From: an uncultured Lactobacillus sp.
GTDB taxonomy: Bacteria; Bacillota; Bacilli; Lactobacillales; Lactobacillaceae
NCBI GenBank assembly: GCA_937874185.1
Contig: CALNAK010000040.1
Span: forward strand, 1 to 62,662
Length of the DNA: 62,662 nt
Direction of reading: 5' to 3'
The position numbers and the translations under genes were made by a program. Below, piece by piece: positions 1-8,599 of the stretch (the first letter of the stretch is position 1; the number at the start of each line of letters is the position of its first letter). The notes under the pieces were generated by a model. The model was not told where the DNA came from, did no database searches, and saw only the letters and a program-made list of their open reading frames with translations.

Positions 1-542
1 ATTCCAACTTTAGGCAATTTAATATGTTTGTTATCTATGATTTTGATTGATCCATTAAAAAGTGATGGGACTCCACCGTTTCTATTAACCATTGTAGAAC
101 TATAATGATTTGAAGTTCGATATCCTTGAATGGAGGCTGACTTACGCTTAAATTTAGGCGTACCAGCTGAATGGACTTTGCTGAACATATTCCAGGCAGA
201 CTTATAACTCATTTCGGCTTTAGATAACATATCGCTGTCAATGTCTTTATCTCCAAGCCATGGATATTTGTCTTTAGTTATCCGGAGCCTTCCAGTTGAT
301 CTCACTGCACTCTGTTTCAATAACTTACCATTCTTATTATATTTCCAGTATTTTTTGGGAATTGGGAACTTATCGTCTAGTTTATTTCGATAAACAGCAG
401 AATCTGTCCAACTATTGGCTATCAATTTATTGTAAACAAACCGAGAAGCATTTATGTTCTTCCAGAATATTTCTTCTTGTCTGCGATTAGGGTAGATACG
501 CATTTTTAAACCCACCATATTTGGCTCTTCTATTTGTTCCAT
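1..542 (-). CDS. tnpB: TnpB/OrfB-type IS200/IS605 family protein, N-terminal part (cut by window edge)
   Basis: Reading the minus strand from an ATG at 542-540, an open frame runs without a stop to base 1. The good ribosome binding site AAAGGAGG lies just upstream. The protein begins MEQIEEPNMVGLKMRIYPNR and continues with the helix-turn-helix pattern of OrfB/TnpB proteins: E-E-I-F-W-K-N, then S-R-F-V-Y-N-K-L around residues 28-35. TnpB proteins are accessory proteins of IS200/IS605 elements; well-studied ones are RNA-guided DNA nucleases that use an RNA from the element's 3' end. Only about 180 residues are visible. The catalytic RuvC residues, the zinc finger and any guide-RNA region lie to the left of base 1, so activity cannot be judged. 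No tnpA partner is visible on the right. A decayed copy is possible. Confidence 0.8.
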   Translation of the reverse strand, partial: MEQIEEPNMVGLKMRIYPNRRQEEIFWKNINASRFVYNKLIANSWTDSAVYRNKLDDKFPIPKKYWKYNKNGKLLKQSAVRSTGRLRITKDKYPWLGDKDIDSDMLSKAEMSYKSAWNMFSKVHSAGTPKFKRKSASIQGYRTSNHYSSTMVNRNGGVPSLFNGSIKIIDNKHIKLPKVG

Positions 543-1168
543 AATTTACCTCCTTTCATATTTTGAGTCGAATTATACAGGTAAGATGTGTTTGAAGCAT
601 TATTAAACAAAGGAATTGTCAATTTATAATAAGTAAATAAAAAGGTGCAGTTTACGTCTGTGGTTACGTTTACATTTTTTATTTTCATTTAATTTGGGTG
701 ACAAGATATCGGAATAAGCCAACACCAGTATTGAGGGCAATAATCTATGGTCAATAAGTTACCACATGAGCACACTAGGAAATATAAGTAAAGAAACAGT
801 AAAAAATATATCAATAATCAGAGAAATACTAATAGTAAAGTTGAACGACTAAAAATAAAAAGAAAGTGAGAGGCTTACCTCCCATGAATTCATTCATGGG
901 AGGTAAGCCTAATTTTATGAAAACGTCAATGGTGAGTCATATAGTGAATATTTGAAATGTTAAAGCTAAATATTACGTATAAAAATTTCTTTTTTTGAAT
1001 CAATATAAATATAATGATATATGTTTACAAACAAGCCTATAAAATGGATAATTGAGGGTAATCAGTAAAGGAAATCTTCAATCCCAATAATGTGCGGAAT
1101 ACAAAGGTAATTAATCCTTGTGTTGCGCATATTATTTTAACCGGATTAAGATTAAAAGGGATAAAATT
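543..1168. other. Intergenic region without a gene
   Basis: I see no convincing gene in these 626 bases. The stretch is very AT-rich. It holds the perfect hairpin at 871-910, listed separately. Near its right end there is a possible promoter for the regulator at 1169: TTGAAT at 995-1000 and TATATG at 1018-1023 with a 17-base spacer. The part next to the tnpB start may be the terminal segment of that element. Confidence 0.4.
871..910. repeat. Perfect 18-bp inverted repeat (hairpin)
   Basis: The 18-base arm AGGCTTACCTCCCATGAA (871-888) is matched exactly by its reverse complement at 893-910, with a four-base loop TTCA. No clear T-run follows on either strand, so it is a poor simple terminator. 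It lies about 330 bases upstream of the tnpB start. IS200/IS605-family elements carry sub-terminal palindromes that their transposase recognises, so it may mark one end of the element. That link is inference. Confidence 0.7.
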
Positions 1169-2056
1169 ATGGACATTAATATTTTTATTGAACGTCGCAA
1201 ATCGCTGAAAATGTCCCAAGTAAAATTGTGCAAAGGAATTTGTACTCAATCTACTTTAAGTAAATTTGAAAATAATGGTCGAGTACCATCACTAACTATT
1301 TTAAATAAGTTATGTGAAAGATTGGGACTTTCAGTCGATGATCTATACAGGAATTCAATCGCCTCTACATCGCATATGAAAACAGTTCTTGATAGGATTG
1401 AAAGTGAATTAATGATGGAAAGCTATCCTAAAGTAGTCAAAAGTTTAGCTGAAATTGATGTGACTGAAATCAATAATGTCACTTTAAAAATGCGCTTTTA
1501 TTATCAAAAAGGTTTATTCGGTGCGTTAACTAACGGAAAGTACGAAGAAACTTTCTTTTATTTCTCACAAATATTAGATGATCTTGATGAAAGACATCAA
1601 ACAATTTATACATACTTATCTTATGTAGGCTTGGGGATTTTATATTCCAGACTTAATCAAATCAAGGAAGCAGAATTTTATTTTTCTAAAGTTTTGGATT
1701 ACATTGAAACTCATAAGAATGAGAATTTTGAAAAAAGTAGTATCAATGCCTATCTGAGAATCCTGACAATCGTATTTTACACGGCTGAATTTTATATTAA
1801 GGTTGGTAATTACGATTTGAGTGAGGAATTGATAAATCTCGGAATCAAACTTTGTTCCGAACAACACATAACTTATTATTTGCCAAGATTGAAGTTTTTG
1901 GCGGCAAAGATTGCGATTGACAGGAACCAGCCACATAATGTTATTGATGGACTTTTGACTGAGTCGTTGGCCTTCGCCAAAATCAATAATAATGAAGTTG
2001 TTGAATTAAGAATTAATGCTTTGAGAAAAAAATATGAATCTGAAAATGAAAACTAA
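1169..2056 (+). CDS. XRE-family regulator of the Rgg/PlcR-like (RRNPP) type
   Basis: A 295-residue protein. Residues 1-60 form a Cro/CI-type helix-turn-helix (I-F-I-E-R-R-K-S-L-K-M-S-Q ... Q-S-T-L-S-K-F-E-N-N-G-R-V-P-S). The remaining 230 residues are helical and TPR-like, with Tyr/Phe-rich repeats such as Y-F-S-Q-I-L and Y-F-S-K-V-L. This architecture and length match the RRNPP regulators of Firmicutes (Rgg, PlcR, PrgX), which bind short peptides through the TPR part. I start it at 1169 because the extra 17 upstream codons do not belong to the HTH fold. The gene is convergent with the LPQTG adhesin and shares its terminator. No small peptide gene is obvious next to it, so regulation by a peptide is only a family-based guess. 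Confidence 0.8.
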   Translation: MDINIFIERRKSLKMSQVKLCKGICTQSTLSKFENNGRVPSLTILNKLCERLGLSVDDLYRNSIASTSHMKTVLDRIESELMMESYPKVVKSLAEIDVTEINNVTLKMRFYYQKGLFGALTNGKYEETFFYFSQILDDLDERHQTIYTYLSYVGLGILYSRLNQIKEAEFYFSKVLDYIETHKNENFEKSSINAYLRILTIVFYTAEFYIKVGNYDLSEELINLGIKLCSEQHITYYLPRLKFLAAKIAIDRNQPHNVIDGLLTESLAFAKINNNEVVELRINALRKKYESENEN

Positions 2057-2097
2057 AAAAACGTCTAATTTCGATTTTACTCGAAATTGGACGTTTT
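2057..2097. terminator. Bidirectional terminator between regulator and adhesin
   Basis: The hairpin AACGTCTAATTTCG / CGAAATTGGACGTT has a short loop and is flanked by A-run and T-run. It sits between the two convergent stop codons, so it can end transcription from both sides. Confidence 0.85.
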
Positions 2098-2101
2098 TGC
2101 T

Positions 2102-4786
2102 TTAAAGTCTTTTTCTTCTAATAATGTGTGTTGCGACAGAACCAAGAATGCTTATACCAATCAAGGCACTAATTAAATTCATATCCTTAGATCCAGTTTG
2201 TGGCAATCTACCTGTTTCAGTCTTGGTTGGAGTACTTGGTTGGACTGGTTCAGATGGAGTTGTTGGAAGTAATGGATTGTTAGGATTTGTTGGGTTACTT
2301 GGTGTGCCTGGTTCACTCGGATTAGTAGGAATAATCGGAGTTTGTGGATTAGAAGGGGTACCTGGTGTAACGGGTGTTGTCGGATTGACCGGCTTGGTTG
2401 GAGTTGTAGGTTTTTCCGGATTAGTTGGTGTGACCGGTGTTCCTGGCGTATGTGTATTAGTGATAGTGAATTGAGTATCACTAATCTTATCAACATTTGT
2501 AGTATAACCGGTTGTTGAACCAACTTCTTCAACAGTAAAGTCAGTGTTCTTATTTAAACCTGTCCAGGTGTGTTTCCAGTGGTTATTAGCATCTAGTGTA
2601 ACGGTGTCTTTAATTTGACCACCGCTGATTAGATTAACTTTGACGCTATCGGGACGGCTACTGTCTTTGTTATTTTTGTCATTCCAGATTTTGTTAACTG
2701 TTACATCTTTGTATTCTTTAGTTGGAGTAACGGGTGGTTCTTTTGGTGTATGTGTATTAGTGATAGTGAATTGATTATCATTAATTTTATCAACGTTTGT
2801 AGTGTAACCAGTTGTAGAACCAACTTCTTCAACAGTAAAATCAGTGTCTTTGTCTAAACCAGTCCAAGTGTGTTTCCATTTGTTATTAGCATCTAGTGTA
2901 ACGGTGGCTTTAACTTGATTACCGCTGATTAGATTGACTTTGATACTATCAGGACGGCTACCATCTTTGTTGTTTTTGTCAGCCCAGATTTTGTTAACAG
3001 TTACATCTTTGTATTCTTTAGTTGGAGTAACAGGTGTGTCTTTCTTTGAGTTAGTAATAGTAACAGTATTGCCGTTAATAGTTGTAATAGAATCATATTT
3101 AGCTGCGGAAGTAGAATCTTCTTTAGCTGTATAGGTATGATTTGTATATAAGTTATTCCATGTATGAGTCCAGTTGCTATTATTATCACCTAAAGTGATT
3201 TCAGGTCCTACAGTTACATTTTTACCATCGGTTGTATCAATCAAACTAACTTTAACGGGTTTTGAAGTGGTTCCTTTAGCCCAGACTTTTTTAACTGTTA
3301 ACGATTTAGGACTGTAAGAGTTAGTAATATCAAATGATTTAGAATCATATGATGTGGTGTAATAAGAATCTGGTGACTGTTCCTCTTGAACCGTATAGAT
3401 AATTGGGTTCCCAGATAAGTCAAATTTATTCTTAGTACCAAACGAATATTTCCAGTTATTATTTTCATCTGGAGTTACTTTTTGTGATGATATCACTTTT
3501 CCATTAGCTAATAAGTTTATCGTTAAATCATTAGGACGGGTATTGACGGTATTATTATCGTCATTTTTCCATATCTTTTGTCCAGCAATATCAATTTGTC
3601 TATCTGAAGTACTACCAGAACCACTACCTGAATTGATTGCTAAACTAGCTGTGTAATTATCAACTTCTATTTTATTAGATTTTAAATCACCAGTATTATT
3701 GTAATTTATTGATCCACCAGCATCATTTAGTTTTGTATCATAATCAATCATTACTGTGTGACCATTTAGTGAGTCGCCAAAGTCTGCTGTGAATCCATTT
3801 GTTTTTCCATCTTCGTTTTTGGTTTCCTTAAACATGGAGGTATTATTCTCATATGGATTATTTTCATCCGGCTTGTAAGTAGCAGTATCATTATCACCTA
3901 AAGTATATGTGACAGGATATGCTTTGATTGAATTAAAAATTAAATCTTGATTATCCTCAACTGTATCAGTATAAATACTCTTTAAAAGTGGGTCTTTTCT
4001 GTAATTTAATCTAACAGTCCAATGAATGATAGTTGGATCTTTTGTATCAAAACCACCATATTTTGTTAAAACTTCCGTTGGACCAGGAGCCTTGTTGGGC
4101 ATTGGTTTAACGGTAACATTGGCAGTTGTTGTTGGAATAGTAGCTTCACTATCCTTAGACCAGTTTAAATCAGTACTTTTATTCATAGGAATAACTGTTG
4201 TATCCCATGAAACGTTCACTGAGAAGTGTCCTTTTATTATTTTTGAAGGAGATATACTGGCAGCGTAAGGAGTAAAGGTTACAATTACGGTACTATTCTT
4301 AGAATTAGTTGCATCACGATTTATGTGAACATTTGCAATTATTTTTGTTTTATCATTCTCATCTACTATTGAGTAGTCTGTAGTATTGCCCAAAGAAAGT
4401 TGTTCTGGGACATGGACTTCTATGTGGTCTCCAGCTTTTACAATGCCTTGATCAATAGAGAATTCCCATTTTGCTTGCATGTCCTCGCCCTCGGTAAAAT
4501 CTGTTTTGACATTACCGTTAGAATCGGTCAATTGAGCACTAGTAACATATTTATTACTATAAGAAGTTCCACTAGTGTCATTAGAGCTAGTGGCTTCTTT
4601 AGAAGTTGTACTTGTATCTGGCTGTGTTTCTCCAGTTTTTACAGTACTTGAATCATTCATTTGTGATACAGGCTGCCCAGTTCCTCCACTGTCATCAGCA
4701 GCGTTTACAATATTTACAGAACTAGTCATAAAGACAGATAAAACTATGACTAGTAGACTAAATATGTTATTTCCCTTTTTAAACAT
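2102..4786 (-). CDS. LPXTG-anchored Cna-B repeat adhesin
   Basis: An 894-residue surface protein. Residues 1-29 are a signal peptide (K3-K4, hydrophobic core, ending VNA-A). After a Ser/Thr-rich linker comes an N-terminal region resembling the bacterial Ig-like adhesion domains of collagen/fibrinogen binders (about residues 75-390). Four Cna-B-type beta-sandwich repeats follow (K-I-W-K-N, K-V-W-A-K, K-I-W-A-D and K-I-W-N-D starts). Then there is a Pro/Thr-rich wall-spanning stretch, LPQTG at 861-865, a hydrophobic helix and the tail RRKRL. Sortase would attach it to peptidoglycan. The last two Cna-B repeats are nearly identical in DNA (about 2449-2734 and 2748-3033). The ligand cannot be read from the sequence. 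Upstream is the divergent suf operon. Confidence 0.93.
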   Translation of the reverse strand: MFKKGNNIFSLLVIVLSVFMTSSVNIVNAADDSGGTGQPVSQMNDSSTVKTGETQPDTSTTSKEATSSNDTSGTSYSNKYVTSAQLTDSNGNVKTDFTEGEDMQAKWEFSIDQGIVKAGDHIEVHVPEQLSLGNTTDYSIVDENDKTKIIANVHINRDATNSKNSTVIVTFTPYAASISPSKIIKGHFSVNVSWDTTVIPMNKSTDLNWSKDSEATIPTTTANVTVKPMPNKAPGPTEVLTKYGGFDTKDPTIIHWTVRLNYRKDPLLKSIYTDTVEDNQDLIFNSIKAYPVTYTLGDNDTATYKPDENNPYENNTSMFKETKNEDGKTNGFTADFGDSLNGHTVMIDYDTKLNDAGGSINYNNTGDLKSNKIEVDNYTASLAINSGSGSGSTSDRQIDIAGQKIWKNDDNNTVNTRPNDLTINLLANGKVISSQKVTPDENNNWKYSFGTKNKFDLSGNPIIYTVQEEQSPDSYYTTSYDSKSFDITNSYSPKSLTVKKVWAKGTTSKPVKVSLIDTTDGKNVTVGPEITLGDNNSNWTHTWNNLYTNHTYTAKEDSTSAAKYDSITTINGNTVTITNSKKDTPVTPTKEYKDVTVNKIWADKNNKDGSRPDSIKVNLISGNQVKATVTLDANNKWKHTWTGLDKDTDFTVEEVGSTTGYTTNVDKINDNQFTITNTHTPKEPPVTPTKEYKDVTVNKIWNDKNNKDSSRPDSVKVNLISGGQIKDTVTLDANNHWKHTWTGLNKNTDFTVEEVGSTTGYTTNVDKISDTQFTITNTHTPGTPVTPTNPEKPTTPTKPVNPTTPVTPGTPSNPQTPIIPTNPSEPGTPSNPTNPNNPLLPTTPSEPVQPSTPTKTETGRLPQTGSKDMNLISALIGISILGSVATHIIRRKRL
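2449..3033 (-). repeat. Two tandem, near-identical Cna-B coding repeats
   Basis: Two copies of a unit of about 290 bp, offset by 299 bp, lie inside the adhesin gene. Both encode K-D-V-T-V-N-K-I-W followed by V-E-E-V-G-S-T-T-G-Y-T-T-N-V-D-K. They differ by scattered single bases only. Such repeats commonly change copy number by recombination. Confidence 0.85.
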
Positions 4787-4895
4787 ATTTAAATCACCCT
4801 CAAATTTATTGAATAAATATTCTTATTTAATCGAATATCCTATATAAGTATAATAATACTACTTTTATAGAAATATTTATAACCGTTAGAAAACC

Positions 4896-4928
4896 TTAAC
4901 AAAAAATAATCGCAGGCTATACTATAAT
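4896..4928 (+). promoter_or_regulatory. Promoter of the suf operon
   Basis: TTAACA at 4896-4901, a 16-base spacer, then TATACT at 4918-4923, which overlaps a perfect TATAAT at 4923-4928. The sufC start codon is about 35 bases downstream behind the ribosome binding site TTGGAGGA. Confidence 0.65.
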
Positions 4929-4961
4929 TACTTTATGCAGTAAACAAATTGGAGGACTACC

Positions 4962-5756
4962 ATGTCGACACTCGAAGTAAAAGATCTTCATGTTGAAATT
5001 GAAGATGAAGAACGTAAGACTAAGAAAGAAATTCTTAAAGGTGTAAATCTCAAAATGAATACTGGCGAGATTCACGCTATCATGGGACCTAATGGTACAG
5101 GTAAGTCAACTTTGTCACAGACTATCATGGGTCAAACTAACTACCACGTTACTCAAGGTGACATTCTTTTAAATGGTGAAAGTATTTTGGGGATGCCTGT
5201 CGACGAACGTGCTCGTAAGGGATTGTTCCTTGCCATGCAATATCCTGCCGAAATAAAAGGTGTAACGAACGCGGAATTTTTACGAGCTGCTATCAATGCA
5301 CGTCGTCCTGAAGGTGACAAAATTTCAGTTATGGACTTTTTGAAAGAACTCGACAAAAATTTGGAATTATTAGATATGAGCCAATCTATGACCGAAAGAT
5401 ACCTCAACGAAGGATTTTCTGGTGGTGAAAAGAAACGAAATGAAATCTTACAATTGTTGATGATCAAACCTCAATTTGCATTATTAGATGAAATTGATTC
5501 TGGCCTTGATATTGATGCCTTGAAGGTTGTTTCTAAAGGGGTCAATTCGATGCGTGGCGACAACTTTGGTTCATTAATCATTACTCACTATCAACGTCTC
5601 TTGAATTACATTAAACCTGACGTAGTTCATGTGATGATGGGTGGTCGCATTGTTAAGACTGGTAGTGCAGACTTGGCGGTCAAACTTGAAAAAGAAGGCT
5701 ACGCTGGTTTGCGTGATGAATTAGGGTTAGACGTTAAATTGGTTGATGGGGATTAG
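4962..5756 (+). CDS. sufC: Fe-S cluster assembly ATPase SufC
   Basis: A 264-residue ABC-type ATPase of the SufBCD scaffold, which assembles Fe-S clusters in the cytoplasm. Walker A is G-P-N-G-T-G-K-S-T at 42-50, the ABC signature is F-S-G-G-E at 152-156, and Walker B with the catalytic Glu is L-L-D-E-I-D-S-G-L-D at 174-183. Length and the Q-Y-P-A-E-I motif at the Q-loop match SufC proteins. It is the first gene of the operon sufC-sufD-sufS-sufU-sufB, the usual Firmicutes order, with its own promoter. It begins at the ATG behind GGAGGA. Confidence 0.97.
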   Translation: MSTLEVKDLHVEIEDEERKTKKEILKGVNLKMNTGEIHAIMGPNGTGKSTLSQTIMGQTNYHVTQGDILLNGESILGMPVDERARKGLFLAMQYPAEIKGVTNAEFLRAAINARRPEGDKISVMDFLKELDKNLELLDMSQSMTERYLNEGFSGGEKKRNEILQLLMIKPQFALLDEIDSGLDIDALKVVSKGVNSMRGDNFGSLIITHYQRLLNYIKPDVVHVMMGGRIVKTGSADLAVKLEKEGYAGLRDELGLDVKLVDGD

Positions 5757-5767
5757 GAGGCAGTGAA

Positions 5768-6937
5768 ATGACACCAGATAATTTATTGAAACTCGCTACC
5801 GAAAATCATGAACCAGATTGGTTTGTTCAAAAACGTTTGGACGCTTTGAAGATGATTGATAACTTGCCTTTACCTGAAGTGCAACGATTTGATTTTCATA
5901 ATTGGAAAATGATGCCTGACGTTGAGACAATTATTCCAACAAAAGTTAGTGCTAACAAAAATATAGTTTTGACAGATATTTTTGAGGCAATAAATAAATA
6001 TCCTGATTTAATTAAAGATTATTATATGAAGAAAGTCGTCAAAACAGACGAGAATAAATTTACAGCTTATCACACAGCAGCTATGAATAATGGGATTTTT
6101 CTCTATGTTCCCAAGAATACTGTCGTTGAAGAACCAATCGAAATTAATTTGGTTCAAGATTCCAAAACACCATTTGTCTCACATATTTTGATTGTGGCAG
6201 AAGAAAATACCCAATTTTCATTTATTCAAAAGACTACTACTGAAGGTAACGATGAATCTCTCGCCAATTGTATCGTAGAAATTGTGGCAAAGGATAATAG
6301 TGTCATTAAATATGCGGCAGTTGATGAATTAGGTGAGAACGTGACTTCATATTTGAGCCGACGTGCATCAGTTGGTCATAACGCCTATGTTGATTGGTCG
6401 ATTGGTTTGATGAATAGTGGAAACACGATTGCGGACTTCGATACCGATTTGTATGGTGAAGGGGCCCACGCTGAAATCAAAGTAGTCGATATAACTTCTA
6501 ATAAACAACAAGAAGGCGTTAATACTCGAGTTACTAATTATGGAAAGCACTCGATCGGTAATATTAACCAACGTGGAGTCATTATGGATCGTTCACGTTT
6601 GGTCTTTAATGGGATCGGCCATATTATTCATGGTGCTTCTGGGGCTAATGCTGAACAAGAAAACCGTGTTTTGATGATGTCCAGTAAGGCTCATGGGGAT
6701 GCTAATCCAATTCTGTTGATTGATGAAAATGACGTTTTAGCAGGCCATGCCGCCAGTGTTGGACAAGTCGATCAGAAACAACTTTACTATTTGATGAGTC
6801 GCGGAATTGATAAGAAAACAGCGGAACGCTTGGTTATTCGAGGATTCTTAGGGGATGTGCTCGTTTCAATTCCATCTAAGAAGATCCGTGAAGAATTGAT
6901 TCAGACAATCGAAAGGAAGTTGGCTGATGGACAATAA
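5768..6937 (+). CDS. sufD: Fe-S cluster assembly protein SufD
   Basis: A 389-residue member of the SufB/SufD family, the beta-helical scaffold half that pairs with SufB and binds SufC. The C-terminal part shows the family pattern Q-E-N-R-V-L-M-M-S, then H-A-A-S-V-G-Q-V-D and Y-Y-L-M-S-R-G-I-D near residues 335-350, with the conserved His that SufD uses in cluster assembly. It starts 11 bases after sufC behind TTAGGAGG. Its end overlaps the sufS start by 11 bases, which indicates translational coupling. Confidence 0.95.
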   Translation: MTPDNLLKLATENHEPDWFVQKRLDALKMIDNLPLPEVQRFDFHNWKMMPDVETIIPTKVSANKNIVLTDIFEAINKYPDLIKDYYMKKVVKTDENKFTAYHTAAMNNGIFLYVPKNTVVEEPIEINLVQDSKTPFVSHILIVAEENTQFSFIQKTTTEGNDESLANCIVEIVAKDNSVIKYAAVDELGENVTSYLSRRASVGHNAYVDWSIGLMNSGNTIADFDTDLYGEGAHAEIKVVDITSNKQQEGVNTRVTNYGKHSIGNINQRGVIMDRSRLVFNGIGHIIHGASGANAEQENRVLMMSSKAHGDANPILLIDENDVLAGHAASVGQVDQKQLYYLMSRGIDKKTAERLVIRGFLGDVLVSIPSKKIREELIQTIERKLADGQ

Positions 6938-8156
6938 ATTTGAGAAAATTCGGGCTGATTTTCCAATTTTGAATCAGCGGGTAAATGATGAGCCGTTGGT
7001 CTATTTGGATAACGCCGCTACAAGTCAAAAACCACTCCAAGTAATTGATGAAGTCGTTCGATATTATAAAAATGATAATGCGAATGTTCATCGCAGCATC
7101 CATACTTTGGGACAAAGGGCGACGGATGAATACGAATTAGCACGCCAGAAAGTCCAGAAATTTATCAATGCGGCTGAAAGCCGGGAAATAATTTTTACTA
7201 AAGGTGCGACTGATAGTTTGAATTTGGTTGCCAGTACCTATGGGGAGACCAACGTTGAAGCTGGAGATGAGATTGTTGTCTCATATATGGAACACCACAG
7301 CAATTTGATTCCGTGGCAACAATTGGCCATTAGAAAGCATGCGGTGTTGAAATATATTGAGCTGACTGATGATGGTCAATTGGATATGGCAGATGCTGAA
7401 AAGAAGATTACTGATAAGACTAAGATTGTCGCCATTACACATGTTAGTAACGTCTTGGGTGTGACTAATGATATTAAAAAGTTAGCTATCATTGCTCATT
7501 CTCATAACGCCGTTATGTCCGTTGATGGAGCACAGGCTGTGCCACATATGAGTGTTGATGTGCAAGATTTGGATGTTGATTTCTACTCATTCTCTGGTCA
7601 TAAAATGTTAGGACCAATGGGAATCGGTGTTTTGTATGGTAAATCGCAGTTATTAAAAAAAATGCCACCATATCAATATGGCGGCGAGATGATCAATTTT
7701 GTTGAAAAATTTGATAGTACTTGGACAGACATTCCTTGGAAATTTGAAGCCGGAACTCAGAACGTTGCTGGGGCAATTGGATTGGGTAAGGCAATTGATT
7801 ATTTGAATGATATTGGGATGGATAATATTGCGGAATATGAACAATCATTAGTAAGCTATGTTTTGCCTAAATTGTTGGAGATTGATGGTCTGACTATTTA
7901 TGGGCCACATGATGCAAGTATCCATAACGGTGTTATATCATTTAATCTTAATGGATTGCATCCACATGATTTGGCAACTGCTCTCGATATGGAGGGAGTT
8001 GCTGTTAGAGCTGGGCATCACTGTGCTCAACCATTGATGTCGTATTTAGGACTAGTTGCAACTGCCAGAGCTAGTTTTTATATCTATAATAATAGGTCGG
8101 ACGCTGACAAATTAGTGTCCGCAATCTATGCCATAAAGGAGTTTTTCAAAGTATGA
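6927..8156 (+). CDS. sufS: Cysteine desulfurase SufS
   Basis: A 409-residue PLP-dependent class V aminotransferase-fold enzyme that takes sulfur from L-cysteine and hands it to SufU. The PLP-binding lysine is Lys226 in S-G-H-K-M-L-G-P. The sulfur-accepting cysteine is Cys366 in R-A-G-H-H-C-A-Q-P. These motifs and the length place it in the group II (SufS) branch and not with NifS/IscS. It overlaps sufD at its start and sufU at its end (4 bases), so the genes are coupled. Confidence 0.97.
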   Translation: MDNKFEKIRADFPILNQRVNDEPLVYLDNAATSQKPLQVIDEVVRYYKNDNANVHRSIHTLGQRATDEYELARQKVQKFINAAESREIIFTKGATDSLNLVASTYGETNVEAGDEIVVSYMEHHSNLIPWQQLAIRKHAVLKYIELTDDGQLDMADAEKKITDKTKIVAITHVSNVLGVTNDIKKLAIIAHSHNAVMSVDGAQAVPHMSVDVQDLDVDFYSFSGHKMLGPMGIGVLYGKSQLLKKMPPYQYGGEMINFVEKFDSTWTDIPWKFEAGTQNVAGAIGLGKAIDYLNDIGMDNIAEYEQSLVSYVLPKLLEIDGLTIYGPHDASIHNGVISFNLNGLHPHDLATALDMEGVAVRAGHHCAQPLMSYLGLVATARASFYIYNNRSDADKLVSAIYAIKEFFKV

Positions 8157-8599
8157 GTTTAGCTGGATTAAACAATTTATATCGTGAAGTTATTTTGGAT
8201 CATTCAGAACATCCACATCACAAACATAGTTTGCCTAATGCCACCAACAAAATTACGTTGAAGAATCCCACTTGTGGCGATGTGATTAATTTAGAAATTG
8301 AAGTTTCTGATGAAAAAATTGCTGATATTGGTTTCACTGGTGAAGGGTGCACAATTAGCCAATCTTCAGCCAGTATGATGACTGATGCTGTAATCGGTAA
8401 AAGTATCAATGAAAGTTTAGAAATGGCTCATATTTTTTCCGATATGGTTATGGGTAAAAAACATTCAGAAACTGATCTTACCAAACTAGGTGATGCTGCC
8501 ATTTTGTCTAGTGTTATGCAATTTCCAGCCAGAATTAAATGTGCCACTTTGTGTTGGTGGGCTTTGAGAAAATCATTAGGAGAAGAAGACGATGATTGA
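8153..8599 (+). CDS. sufU: Zinc-dependent sulfurtransferase SufU
   Basis: A 148-residue IscU-fold protein. The zinc ligands of SufU are present: Cys41 and Asp43 (P-T-C-G-D), Cys66 (G-E-G-C-T) and Cys130 (R-I-K-C-A). The insertion between the second and third ligand that separates SufU from IscU is also present. In Firmicutes SufU accepts persulfide from SufS and passes it to SufBCD. The gene overlaps sufS (ATGA) and sufB. A second motif C-A-T-L-C adds Cys134, which is not a known ligand. Confidence 0.95.
   Translation: MSLAGLNNLYREVILDHSEHPHHKHSLPNATNKITLKNPTCGDVINLEIEVSDEKIADIGFTGEGCTISQSSASMMTDAVIGKSINESLEMAHIFSDMVMGKKHSETDLTKLGDAAILSSVMQFPARIKCATLCWWALRKSLGEEDDD

Noticed and set aside
296..490. 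Small plus-strand frame opposite tnpB
   Set aside because: It is antisense to the tnpB reading frame and has no recognisable features.
2240..2440. Possible CRISPR-like or minisatellite array
   Set aside because: The repeats are degenerate codons of a Pro/Thr wall-spanning region and lack constant repeat and spacer lengths.
2124..2474. Long open frame on the plus strand across the Pro/Thr-rich part of the adhesin
   Set aside because: It is the antisense of the repetitive Pro/Thr codons, gives a Gly/Val-rich low-complexity protein and has no ribosome binding site.
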